A stretch of DNA of 64,000 nucleotides from Helichrysum umbraculigerum (lineage: Eukaryota; Streptophyta; Magnoliopsida; Asterales; Asteraceae), in contig CATIUR010000011.1 of NCBI GenBank assembly GCA_949592205.1, positions 1,364,001-1,428,000 on the forward strand. The letters are read 5' to 3'. The position numbers were made by a program, and so were the translations under genes. The notes beneath the pieces are model-generated. The model was given only the letters and a program-made list of their open reading frames with translations, was not told where the DNA came from and searched no databases. Below, piece after piece: positions 35,752 to 46,857 of this stretch (position 1 is the stretch's first letter; each line of letters opens with the position of its first letter).

Positions 35752-38030
35752 CACCCCCCGCAGTAGGTTGTCGTATGCTCAGACTGGATCTGAAATCTAA
35801 AAATAACTGTGTAGGTAGGCCTTTTGTAAATATATCTGCAAACTGGTGAGATGAAGGAACATGTAACACACGTACATGACCAAAAGCAACACGCTCTCTT
35901 ACAAATGTAAGTCTATTTCCACATGTTTGGTTCGCTGGTGCTGTACTGGGTTGGAAGCTAAATACACGGCACTGACATTATCACAAAAAACAACGGTACC
36001 TCGAGTAAGATGTAACTCTAGAGCCTCAGCAACGGCATTGGCTACACCTCGATATTCAGCTTCGGCACTAGAACGAGAGACAACATGTTGTCGCTTAGAT
36101 GACCAAGAGACAAGGTTATCACCTAGGAAGACACAGAATCCAGACGTAGACCGACGTGTCTCAGGACAGCCAGCCCAATCAGCATCCGTGTAGGAAACCA
36201 AACAATCAACAGAGGAAGGACGGAGGAAAAGTCCATGTGTAAGGGTCCCTTGTAAATATCTGAGAATTCGTTTAAGAGCATTCATATGCGGTTCACGAGG
36301 GTCATGCATGAAAAGACATACTTGCTGAACAGCATAAGAAATATCTGGACGAGTAAATGTAAGATACTGCAAGGCGCCAACGAGACTCCTATATAAAGTA
36401 GGATCAGAGACTGGTGTACCCGTAAACGGAAGTTTGGACTTGGTGTCCGCTGGGATGCTGCATGGATTACAATTAACCATGTTCGCACGCTCAAGGATGT
36501 CACGAGCAAAGGCTGTTTGGGAAAGAAACAGACCTTGGATGGTACGAGTGGCTGCAACTCCAAGAAAAAAGGAGAGGTCTCCAAGGTCAGTCATAGCAAA
36601 CTCCGACGATAAACGAGAGATAACACGATCAATAAGACCAGGAGATGAGGCAGTCAAAATAATGTCATCGACATATAACAACAAGTATATATTGTCGTGA
36701 CCCTGGTGATAGATGAAGAGGGAGCTATCTGACTTGCTGCTAGTGAAGCCTAAGGAGGCAATGTAGACAACAAAACGATAATACTATGCACGAGGCGCTT
36801 GCTTAAGGCCATATAAAGCCTTGCGAAGCCGACATACATGGTTAGGATAGGCAGGATGAACATAGCCAGGAGGTTGTTTCATATATACCTCTTCAGTGAG
36901 ATCACCGTTTAAGAATGCATTTTTGACATCAAGTTGATGAATAGGCCAGCGAAATGAGACGGCAATGCTAAGGACTATTCGAATAGTTGCAGGTTTGACA
37001 ACATGACTGAAAGTTTCATTAAAGTCCAAACCAGGCTACTGAGAGAAACCTTGAGCTACTAAGCGACCCTTATACCAATCAAGATTGCCATTGCTGTCAA
37101 ACTTGTGCCGATATAGCCAGCGGCAACCAATGACATTAACACGGGGGAGACAAGGAACAAGTTCCCACATTCCATTAGATAGAAGTGCAGACATCTCTGT
37201 GTCCATTGCAGCTTTCCAGTGAGGATCATGCAAGGCCTGAGCAGTGGACCTAGGAATTGGAGATGGCCCTGAGATGGCCGAAAGATTTAGAATTTGTCGT
37301 GGCTTAAGGGATCCCGTTTGAGAACGAGTAACCATCGGATGACTAGAAATCGGAGGAACGATAATAGGTGAAGAAGATGTCGATGACTCAGACGTAATAG
37401 GGGAACCCGGTGGAGCCGAAGTGCAGGGGAAGAGACAGTTGATCCGGAGGGGCTAGCTGAGCTACCTGCTATGGAAGCGGTCAAAGGTGAGCCAGTCGAA
37501 GCTGATGGACCTAAATGAGTGGTAGTCGACTCGGTGCTTGGCGTAGCATTTTCCGAGCTTAAAGTGACCGAAGGAATTCTATCCGAGAGATCATCCGAAA
37601 AGATGTCATATTTAGATGATGCAGGGGCTGAGTTAAACGAGGAATATGGAAAGTGGTCCTCGTCAAATGTGACATGTCGAGAGATAATGACCTTGTTTGT
37701 GATAAGATCAAAGCACCGATAGCCCCGATGATCGGAAGATGGGCCAAGGAAAACACATGCTGTTGAGCGAGGTGCAAGCTTGTGAGGGGCCGTCGACGAG
37801 AGATTTGGGTAGCATAAACACCCAAAGACACGAAGATGAGTATATGTGGGAAAGACACCATATAAAACTTCAAACGGAGCTCTAAGAGAGAGTTGTGGTA
37901 GGAAGGAGATTTAATGTGTGAACTGCCATGTGCAATGCCTCAACCCAAAATTTGGGTGGAAGAGAGGCTTGAAAAAGTAAAGTTCGCATCATGTTATTAA
38001 TATTACGAATAGTACGTTCTGTGTTTTTGT
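35752..38030 (-). pseudogene. Ty1/copia pol remnant (Ale-like): integrase end, RT, RNase H
   Basis: On the - strand, from right to left: the integrase C-terminal part (ERTIRNINNMMRTLLFQASL near 37990; frame-shifted GCLCYP-type and GYRCFDL-type segments to 37550), a Ser/Pro-rich linker, RT start (ALHDPHWKAAMDTEMSALLS near 37220), RT core (QLDVKNAFLNGDLTEEVYMK near 36910), the LLYVDDIIL catalytic box (36684) and RNase H (YTDADWAGCPETRRSTSGFC near 36170; SRSSAEAEYR near 36070). Breaks: a TAG after LVAQGFSQ (about 37037), a TAG after LKQAPRA (about 36784) and frameshifts near 37480 and 37870. gag, protease and the integrase core are absent: the element is cut at 38030 where the G2 LTR begins. Confidence 0.93.
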
Positions 38031-38294
38031 ACCCGATCGCAAAATAAATAATATTTTTAAATTTATACAATTCTTTTATATGTTTTCGAATATTTTTGAT
38101 TTGAAATGTTTTATAAAAATAAAATGTTTGGGTTAAAGTTTTATAACTAAATTCCGCGCAGTTTCAGATAACTAGAATGCGTTTTTAATTAAAACGACTT
38201 ACATTTTCGAATGCTTTGATATAATCGCATATAAAATACAATTATTTGAAGTTTAAATTTGGCGCGAAAATTGACTTTTTGACCAGGTGTTACA
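38031..38294 (-). mobile_element. Truncated 3' LTR of gypsy element G2
   Basis: 264 bp closely matching 60971-61234, the end of the G2 5' LTR. Both begin GTACCCGATCGCAAAATAAA; the remaining 3.2 kb of this LTR is missing and copia sequence follows directly. The end GGTGTTACA abuts a polypurine tract (AACAGGGGGAGAA on the - strand, 38295-38309). Confidence 0.92.
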
Positions 38295-38801
38295 TTCTCC
38301 CCCTGTTAAGAAAATTTCGTCCCGAAATTTCGTGTGAAGTTGTGATCGCGTGGGGTCTGGGGAAAAATGTATGTACGAGAAGTCTGTCGAGTAGATTGTA
38401 GACATACCATGTCTATGACGGAGTTGAAAAGCAGTCAATTCATGACTGTGTCGCAGTTTATCATTGTAGTCAAATTCTGACTATATTGATTTTTCTAGAT
38501 ATGTTTAAGTCGTGGTTACTAGGTAACCATTTATATTGTAGTCCATTCGGGACTAGGCAGTTGTCACAAAGTGACCGTTTAGTGAGTAGTCCTATTAAGA
38601 CTAAGTGATTGGTAAACGTTCTGTTTGTTCAGTCTGCTGAAAGCAAACTCTGAGTTTTACGTTAAACTAGGTTAACTAGCCTTATGATGCACTCGGCATT
38701 AATATCGGGGAGTCAAAGTACACGCTTAGCGTTAACTACAATCGAAGGGTTATGTTTCCGAGAAAGGAGGTACCTACATTATTGTTGAAGATTTGTCTGG
38801 T
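38295..38801 (-). repeat. 3' untranslated remnant of G2 with hairpin array
   Basis: No coding sequence. Between about 38462 and 38605 lie five small hairpins: TAGTCA/TGACTA, GGTTAC/GTAACC, TAGTCC/GGGACTA, GTCAC/GTGAC and TAGTC/GACTA, each with a 3-6-nt loop. All of pol between gag and this region is missing. Confidence 0.75.
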
Positions 38802-39385
38802 TCACTCGGAGCCGATCAGGTGTATTTTGCGTTTCCGCTTTGGGCAATCATTCTTGTAATGTCCTGGTTCTTTACATTTGAAGCATATCCTTTGAGAATC
38901 GGGATTGGCAGGAACTCTGCAATCCCAGATCTTGTGTCCGTATCGTTGGCATCTTTCATAGGGTAAACCACATGAACCATCATGATGACGTTTACAGCCG
39001 TGATAAAATGGTTTATTCCCCGCATAGCCTCGTTTTTCGCTAGGTTCGGTGGCATAGGACCTCAAGGGTTCGGGTTGATTTGTTGGGTTACGATTAGTGC
39101 TGGAATCTCCGTTCCATTTTCCTTGTTGGTTTTCAGTTGCAAGTGTTCCGCGTCGAACCACCTGTGCCATGAGCTTGTGGGCCATGCGAACAACATCGTG
39201 AATGGTGGAGGGTTTGGATGCAGTGACCATTCCCTCAATTTGCATCGAAAGTCCCCCGATGTACCTTTCGATTTGTTTGTGTTCAGGGTTCACCATGGTT
39301 GGGTAAAGAAGTGCCAGTTGGTGAAAACGATTTGTGTATGTCATGATATCGTTGTCCTTTACGGTGAGGTGCCAAAGTTCATCCT
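38802..39385 (-). pseudogene. G2 gag, C-terminal part with zinc knuckle
   Basis: Continues the capsid frame from 46466 across the Athila insertion: ELWHLTVKDNDIMTYTNRFH, then RRGTLATENQ, a first cysteine cluster (YHGCKRHHDGSCGLPYERC) and a CCHC knuckle (CFKCKEPGHYKNDC). The frame stops at 38802 soon after the knuckle; protease, RT and integrase are deleted. The open frame seen starts at an internal Met (39344). Confidence 0.9.
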
Positions 39386-40871
39386 TGATGTGCTAAAATC
39401 AGGTTATAAAATTTATATAGAAAATACCGAAGATCTATTCTAAAACACAACTAGGCAAGTGTACCTAATCGCACAATAGTATAGTAAAGGTAATTTCCGG
39501 GTTAAGTTCGTCTCCTCAGGGAACAGTGTAATGATTATTCTAAGTAATTAATTTATCTAATAATTAAACTAACAAAACAAGTAAAGATTGGGATTTTTAT
39601 GTCTTTTAACGACAGACAGTCAAAAAGGATTTTATAAAATAATAATTAACTACAAACAGCAAATAAATGATAGATTAACTCAGATAGATTAAATATGTTT
39701 GCTTAGACTGTTTAACCTCTAGTTATTGGATATATGACTTAAGCACTGGATCAGGATTAGTCAACTTAGAAGACACAATTCGGACCTATTAGTTGTCACG
39801 TCAAAGTCACTTAATTAAGATTATACAACCCAAGTGTCCTTGAAGTTTAAAACCTCTTAATTATAAATTGTGCAATCAATGAAATCACAAGTTAATATGT
39901 ATGACCTTATTTTCATAAAAATCACTAATCATGCAAGATGTCTCTAAACATGATCCACCAATGTTATTAATCAAATAATTCAATTCAACTCTTTCAATTT
40001 GGTCTAATCAAAATCCGCAATCAATAAATCAATTGACAAGAGCAAACAAGAACATGTAAAAGTTGTCACCAATTACAATCAATCAAGTTTACTAATTGAA
40101 TGAATTAAATAACCAAAAACATCAATCGTTCGACGATTACCGTGAAATCAAAGCATATAATCCCAATCACGATTTAATATCCAACAACTAGAGTAATTAA
40201 GTCTAAACAAACAATAAAAACTTAGCCCATAATCATGGGTTCAGAAAAACAGCAAATCAAATACAAAGACGTGTTCATAATCGATTAAATAACGAACAAA
40301 CCAATGTTTTCGATGAACGGAATCAATCCCCTTGCTTCGCACGGACGGAAATAGGAGAATCAGACCCTAGGTGTCCGTAAGGGTCTTCCTCTGGCTTCTG
40401 GAGTCAGTAAAAACGAAGTTAGGGTTCCAAATGGGGTGAAAATGTCGAATTTATAGTGCTGCTGGCCGACTCGAGATCGCGGCGCGACCATGTATGGTCG
40501 CGGCGCGACAAGCCTTCAATTGCGGCGCGACTTGTGTTGGTCGCGGCGCGACCTTCCCTATGTTCAAATGATCTGAATTTTTGATATGTTGTAGCCCTAT
40601 TTGTTCTCTAAATTTGGCCACTTGAATCAACTTAATCGGACTCCGTATGAGGAAGTTATGGCCAAAATACTAACGCATAGCCGAAAACTCAGCTTTTACC
40701 CTTTTCTTCCATATTCAGCTCATTTTCTGTTCTTTTTCCGATTCAAGTTTTATATACACCTATTTTGCAAATATGAAACAAATGAGTACCTACAATTACA
40801 TAAATACAATAAAAGTATATAAACTTTGGGGAATATTAATGTATAAATATAATACTTATTTGATGCTATCA
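39386..40871 (-). repeat. Athila 3' LTR
   Basis: Holds four copies of the palindromic word TCGCG-g-CGCGA (40477, 40498, 40520 with one change, 40541) next to CTGCTGGCCGACTCGAG. The 5' LTR has the same cluster at 46067-46141. Confidence 0.93.
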
Positions 40872-42321
40872 AATATCCCCACACTTAAGATCTGCTTGTC
40901 CTCAAGTAGATAATTTCATCATAAAACCTTGATAAGCATCAAACTAATATTTACAAATCAGAATACCTAAATTAAAAATCTATTTCATACTTTAAAACTT
41001 TAAACAATTTAATTAACATGGATAACTATAATGCACAAATAAAAATTTTATTATTATTATTATTCATGCAACATATAGCTCATAAATGATTACTAATATT
41101 TTTATCCACTCTAAACAATCTATACTCATATTTCTGAATACATCTTTATTATTAGTATGTATATTACTTATGATTTCCACATATGACATACTCTTAAACT
41201 TAATCATGCAATTTACTTTTATATTCCAAATAAATATATGAAATTCATTTTTAAGAATCAAGACATTGGTGACAGGTCTGCATTTCCATGCAACAGAGCG
41301 ACATAACTTGATTCAGGTAAAGCAATTTAAACTTAAAATCAAACCAGCGGTGACAGGTCTGTACAGCCGTACAACAAAGCGACATAGTTTGATTAATTTT
41401 AACTTTAATTTGAAAGCTTTTTCTTTCTTTTGCTTTATTTTTAAGAATACTAATTAGAGACCAGGTCTGTACTTAGTACAACAGAGGAAACAATTAGTAG
41501 ACCCCCAAATGATTTCATATAAGTTTGAAGCTATATAAAATTATGCATGATAAATCTAAGAATTAAGACTTTTATGTCATACATCATAATATGTACCATA
41601 AAATAATATACAAGTTATTTATCAATTTCTTAAAATTCAGAAATCCTCATATAGATTGCCTATTAGTACATCATATTATGTAACTATATATTACTTATTA
41701 TTACATTTATTCACTTTATATGTACAAAACAGTTAATCCACATTAAAGTCTAAACTTTTAAATATAAAACAAAACTTTTAACAAAAGTATTCTAACTAAT
41801 AAATACTTAGTTATTAATTTATAATTTTTTAAATTTTGATGAAAATCCAAAGAAAAATTATAACTTAAAGACAAGTAAATATTTGAATATTTCTTTTCTA
41901 TCGACCCCTTCCCCACACTTAAGTTGTACAATGTCCTCATTGTGCATAAACATATAAAAATAAAGTGAGTAAGGAAGAAAAGAAATTAGAACGAAAAACT
42001 CCCCTGATATGGCATGTATTTGGTCGTATCTCGTTCAACAAATTGGTTTGCTAGCGATCTTTATTCCAAAAATATACAACTGCACACTTCCGTAGGCATC
42101 ACGATTGCATTTAGCGTATGCAATAAGCCTTTAAACCCCTCGGTATCCCGAGTGGACGAGTTATAGTCTCGTGAGGGTTTACAGGGAACACACCCACAAA
42201 GTTCAAAAGTTCCTACATTGTTAATAAACAAAACAAAACAACGAAAATGCAAATAATATACAATTTACAAGGCTTATTTATTAACGAGTCTTAAGCTTGA
42301 CTCAGCCCCGAATATTATTAT
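40872..42321 (-). other. Athila 3' internal non-coding region with three hairpin motifs
   Basis: No coding capacity (an env-like gene would normally be here). At 41268, 41349 and 41457 a motif GGTCTG-hairpin-CAACARAG occurs; the enclosed arms are TGCAT/ATGCA, TGTAC/GTACA and TGTAC/GTACA. The same region begins in the second Athila at 62380. Confidence 0.75.
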
Positions 42322-44814
42322 TTAGTGGGGCTTTAGCTTCCCCACACTTGTTTCATTGTGGGGGCTATTAGTGGAACGCGTACCTTGAATAAGTGAAGTC
42401 AACCAATCATTCGTACCTCGTGTGGTGTTGACAATCTCGAGAAGCTTTCCTTTCTCCTTCTTTGACAGCTTTGAAACAATACGAGTACCACAAAAAGTAT
42501 CACCTTTTAACGCGGCTTGATGTACCCTATTGTATATTTTTCTCACTGATTTTTCAATGACCTTATCAGAAATCTTCTTCACCTCATTCTTCAACTTGCA
42601 AGTTACACTTTTACCTTCCATATCCTTCGCATATTTATCATGAATCTTGTGATCAGCTGGCAACTTTCCTTGACTATCAATACAAACTGAATTGACAATT
42701 TCAGATGTAGGTGATACAACCGGCTTGTTATAAAAAATTACCTCTGAATCATCAACTCTAAGGGTTAATTTACCACCCTTCACATCTACAAGTGCACTAG
42801 CGGTAGCAAGAAATGGTCGACCCAAAATGAGTGGTGTATTCGGGTCTTCCTCCATGTCAACTATAACAAAATCAACCGGAAAGAGGAAATGCTCAACCTT
42901 CACCAGAACATTTTCCACGATGCCTTTAGGATAAGTTAATGACCTATCGGCTAATCGTATACTCATGTTTATACTTTTTGGCTCACCTAGGTTGAGTCTA
43001 GCATACATCGAATAAGGCATGATATTTATGCTAGCTCCTAGGTCGGCTAAAGCATTGCTTGCGGGTAAATTACCTAATTGGCAAGGAATAATAAAACTCC
43101 CTGGATCCTTCAACTTTGGAGGTATTTTACCTGTCACTACTGCCGAGCACTCACCATCGAAAGTTACATTCGATAACTCATCAAGCTTCTTCTTGTCTTT
43201 TAATAGTTCTTTCAAAAACTTAACATATTTCGGCATGTGTGATATAGCTTCAACAAAAGGTATGTTAATATGAATACTTTTTAAAAGATCAAGAAACTTA
43301 CCATGTTTCTGTCGAACTTCATCTCGTCGAATCACGTTTGGATACGGTAACTTTGGCTTGTATTCTGGTACAACGGGTTTAGTTCGGACAGTTGGTTGTG
43401 GTGTTGGGTTATGCTCATGGTGAGGTTCATCTTCTACTCTTTCCCTTTCCACAACCGTAAACACGGCTTTTGCATGCTCATTTCGTGGGTTAACTTTCGT
43501 ATCACTTGGTAAAGAACCCGGTTGCCTCTCAGCTAACACCCTCGAGATGTTGCTAACCTCTTGCTCTAAATTCTGAATGGAAGCCTGTTGATTTCTAAAG
43601 GACTGATCGGTTTTCTCGTTGATTTGCATTTGAGCATTCACAAATCTTTCAACAAGATTTTCCAAACTTGGTTTACTTTCCCCCGGTTGTGGTGGTGTTG
43701 GCTGTTGCTTATAGTAACCCGGAGCGACTTGTGTATAAGAAGAATTTAAGTTCGTATTGAAATTATTTCTTCCCCCTTGAAGATTATTAGATCCATGATT
43801 CACGAAAGAAACATTTTCCAACTGCTCCATAAGTTGATCTGCATTACAATCCTTCGTTAAATGCCTACCCCCACACGTCTCACAACCAACCTGTATGGCA
43901 TGAATGTCCTTTGTCATTTTCTCCATTTGCCTTCCAAACGTAGCCATCTGAGCAGTTAATGCAGCAATACCTTCATTGGCCTCAGCACTGGCCACCTTGG
44001 ATGACCTAGACTTTTCTTTCTTTTGATGCCATTCGTGAGTATGAGCAGCTAATTCGGCAATAACAGTATGAGCTTGAGCAGCTGTCTTCTTCATGATAGA
44101 ACCCCCTGCTGCAGTGTCGATAGCCTTTCTGGTATCCAAATCGGCTCCCTTATAGAAAATCTGCACCTTTTGAAAGGTGTTCAACCCATGTTGAGGACAA
44201 CTCCGTAACATTTTACCAAATCTATTCCAAGCTTCATATAGAGTCTCGGTAGGTTTCTGCTCGAATTGAGAAATCTCTCCCTGTAGCTCAGCAGCTTTAG
44301 AAGCAGGAAAAAACCTCTGGAGAAACCTTTCAACCATACCTTGCCAAGTGGTGATCTCTCCTTCTGGCAAGGAATCCAACCAATCCTTAGCCTCTCCCGT
44401 GAGAGTCCAAGGAAACACTCTCAAGTAAATCACTTCATTCTCGATAGCTCGCAAGTTGAACAATGAACAAATCCCTAAGAACTTCCTCATGTGATCATTT
44501 GGATCTTCCTTCTCAGTTCCACTAAATTGGCACTGATTGTTAATCATATGCAAAAACTGGCCCTTGATCTCAAACTCATCATTAATAGCGGGCTGAGTAA
44601 TAGCCGAACCTTGACCATCTCGGGTGGTCTTCATCCTAGTCTCCATGGTTTGGTTTTCCTGGTCAGCCATTTCAGATTTTGGTGTTTCTTTCTGTTCGGT
44701 GTTTAGATCTGATTGAAAATTGGTAGGTGTGATGTTGATCCGAGCTAATCTCCTGAATTCTTTTTCCGATTCGAAAAACGGTTGAAGAAGTGGTGATTTA
44801 GAAGAACGGGTCAT
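42322..44814 (-). CDS. Athila gag-protease polyprotein (830 aa)
   Basis: Structural and processing protein of the Athila element. Residues about 130-215 form the retrotransposon capsid domain (FPWTLTGEAKDWLDSLPEGE ... PTETLYEAWNRFGKMLRSCP). A zinc knuckle (CETCGGRHLTKDC) lies near residue 315. An aspartic protease domain near 585-680 has ALADLGASINIMPYSMY, in which the usual DTG/DSG is DLG, as in many Athila-type proteases, and ILGRPFLATASALVDVKGGK. The last 130 residues are charged and lead to a stop where RT should follow. The start MTRSSKSP at 44814 is 162 bases from the LTR. The frame is undamaged, so the protein could still be made. Confidence 0.93.
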   Translation of the reverse strand: MTRSSKSPLLQPFFESEKEFRRLARINITPTNFQSDLNTEQKETPKSEMADQENQTMETRMKTTRDGQGSAITQPAINDEFEIKGQFLHMINNQCQFSGTEKEDPNDHMRKFLGICSLFNLRAIENEVIYLRVFPWTLTGEAKDWLDSLPEGEITTWQGMVERFLQRFFPASKAAELQGEISQFEQKPTETLYEAWNRFGKMLRSCPQHGLNTFQKVQIFYKGADLDTRKAIDTAAGGSIMKKTAAQAHTVIAELAAHTHEWHQKKEKSRSSKVASAEANEGIAALTAQMATFGRQMEKMTKDIHAIQVGCETCGGRHLTKDCNADQLMEQLENVSFVNHGSNNLQGGRNNFNTNLNSSYTQVAPGYYKQQPTPPQPGESKPSLENLVERFVNAQMQINEKTDQSFRNQQASIQNLEQEVSNISRVLAERQPGSLPSDTKVNPRNEHAKAVFTVVERERVEDEPHHEHNPTPQPTVRTKPVVPEYKPKLPYPNVIRRDEVRQKHGKFLDLLKSIHINIPFVEAISHMPKYVKFLKELLKDKKKLDELSNVTFDGECSAVVTGKIPPKLKDPGSFIIPCQLGNLPASNALADLGASINIMPYSMYARLNLGEPKSINMSIRLADRSLTYPKGIVENVLVKVEHFLFPVDFVIVDMEEDPNTPLILGRPFLATASALVDVKGGKLTLRVDDSEVIFYNKPVVSPTSEIVNSVCIDSQGKLPADHKIHDKYAKDMEGKSVTCKLKNEVKKISDKVIEKSVRKIYNRVHQAALKGDTFCGTRIVSKLSKKEKGKLLEIVNTTRGTNDWLTSLIQGTRSTNSPHNETSVGKLKPH

Positions 44815-44950
44815 GCACTACCTGTAACCTGTCTAAACAAAACTAACAAACAGATTAAAAGCACCGACACTATAAAGTAAAGTAAATAAAGATAAAGATA
44901 AAAATAACTAAATTACTAGAATAAACTAAAAGCTTAAAATAACGCACTGT

Positions 44951-44968
44951 TCCCCGGCAGCGGCGCCA
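44951..44968 (-). other. Athila primer-binding site (tRNA-Asp)
   Basis: TGGCGCCGCTGCCGGGGA on the - strand, seven bases from the end of the 5' LTR. Confidence 0.9.
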
Positions 44969-44975
44969 AAAAACT

Positions 44976-46461
44976 TGATGTGCTAAAATCAGGTTATAAA
45001 ATTTATATAGAAAATACCGAAGATCTAGACTAAAACACAACTAGGAAAGTGTACCTAATCGCACAATAGTATAGTAAAGGTAATTTCCGGGTTAAGTTCG
45101 TCTCCTCAGGGAACAGTGTAATGATTATTCTAAGTAATTAATTTATCTAATAATTAAACTAACAAAACAAGTAAAGATTGGGATTTTTGTGTCTTTTAAC
45201 GACAGACAGTCAAAAAGGATTTTATAAAATAATAATTAACTACAAACAGCAAATAAATGATAGATTAACTCAGATAGATTAAATATGTTTGCTTAGACTG
45301 TTTAACCTCTAGTTATAGGATATATGACTTAAGCACTGGATCAGGATTAGTCAACTTAGAAGACACAATTCGGACCTATTAGTTGTCACGTCAAAGTCAC
45401 TTAATTAAGATTATATAACCCAAGTGTCCTTGAAGTTTAAAACCTCTTAATTATAAATTGTGCAATCAATGAAATCACAAGTTAATATGTATGACCTTAT
45501 TTTCATAAAAATCACTAATCATGCAAGATGTCTCTAAACATGATTCACCAATGTTATTAATCAAATAATTCAATTCAACTCTTTCAATTTGGTCTAATCA
45601 AAATCCGCAATCAATAAATCAATTGACAAGAGCAAACAAGAACATGTAAAAGTTGTCACCAATTACAATCAATCAAGTTTACTAATTGAATGAATTAAAT
45701 AACCAAAAACATCAATCGTTCGACGATTACCATGAAATCAAAGCATATAATCCCAATCAGGATTTAATATCCAACAACTAGAGTAATTAAGTCTAAACAA
45801 ACAATAAAAACTTAGCCCATAATCATGGGTTCAGAAAAACAGCAAATCAAATACAAAGACGTGTTCATAATCGATTAAATAACGAACAAACCAGTGTTTT
45901 CGATGAATGGAATCAATCCCCTTGCTTCGCACGGACGGAAATAGGAGAATCAGACCCTAGGTGTCCCTAAGGGTCTTCCTCTGGCTTCTGGAGTCGGCAA
46001 AAACGAAGTTAGGGTTCCAAATGGGGTGAAAATGTCGAATTTATAGTGCTGCTGGCCGACTCGAGATCGCGGCGCGACCATGTATGGTCGCGGCGCGACC
46101 AGCCTTCAATTGCGGCGCGACTTGTGTTGGTCGCGGCGCAACCTTCCCTATGTTCAAATGATCTGAATTTTTGATATGTTGTAGCCCTATTTGTTCTCTA
46201 AATTTGGCCACTTGAATCAACTTAATCGGACTCCGTATGAGGAAGTTATGGCCAAAATACTAACGCATAGCCGAAAACTCAGCTTTTACCCTTTTCTTCC
46301 ATATTCAGCTCATTTTCTGTTCTTTTTCCGATTCAAGTTTTATATACACCTATTTTGCAAATATGAAACAAATGAGTACCTACAATTACATAAATACAAT
46401 AAAAGTATATAAACTTTGGGGAATATTAATATATAAATATAGTACTTATTTGATGCTATCA
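44976..46461 (-). repeat. Athila 5' LTR
   Basis: Same length as its partner (1486 bp) and about 98.8% identical by eye. The right edge ends GCTATCA and is followed by the duplication ATCCT. Confidence 0.93.
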
Positions 46462-46466
46462 ATCCT

Positions 46467-46857
46467 CGAGTTTGTGTAGTTCTTCACTGGGGCAATACTC
46501 GTCCCTCATTAATCGTTCCAGTTCCTCCCAAGGAAGTTCGTGAGCGGTGTCGATCCCTAAAGTTTGGGCGTAGGAATTCCACCAGGTAAGAGCGTTATCT
46601 TGGAGGGTTTAGGTGGAGTACTTGACTTTGTAGTCATCGGGGCAGTTGCAAATGTGGAATACAGATTCCATTCTCTCGATCCATCGGATTAATCCGACAG
46701 CCCCTTCAGTGCCGATGAAGTTTGGCGGGTTACAGTTCAGGAATTCCTTATAGGTGCATGGTCGCGCTCGGTTTCGAGTAGCTAAAGCATCAGCCACTCT
46801 TTGATCAGCAAATTGGTCGCGTTCAGCTTGAGTGTACGTTTGTCGTTTAGGTGGCAT
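46467..46857 (-). pseudogene. G2 gag, N-terminal part
   Basis: Begins MPPKRQTYTQAERDQFADQ at 46857 and includes CTYKEFLNCNPPNF and GAVGLIRWIERMESVF, the conserved start of Tekay-type capsid. An in-frame TAA at about 46610 follows KVKYST; past it the frame continues (LQDNALTWWNSYAQTLG) up to the Athila insertion and resumes at 39385. So G2 gag was whole apart from this stop before Athila landed in it. Confidence 0.9.

Larger units (their letters stand above)
39386..46461 (-). mobile_element. Athila-type gypsy element, complete but lacking pol (7.1 kb)
   Basis: Two 1486-bp LTRs (39386-40871, 44976-46461) starting TGATGTGC and ending GCTATCA, target duplication ATCCT at 39381-39385 and 46462-46466. 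The primer site TGGCGCCGCTGCCGGGGA (plus 44951-44968) matches the 3' end of tRNA-Asp, as in Athila. Purine tract GTGTGGGGATATT (40872-40884). About 18 differences between the LTRs by eye (1.2%), roughly half a million years at 1.3e-8 per site per year. RT, RNase H and integrase are absent from the 4.1 kb interior. Confidence 0.96.
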
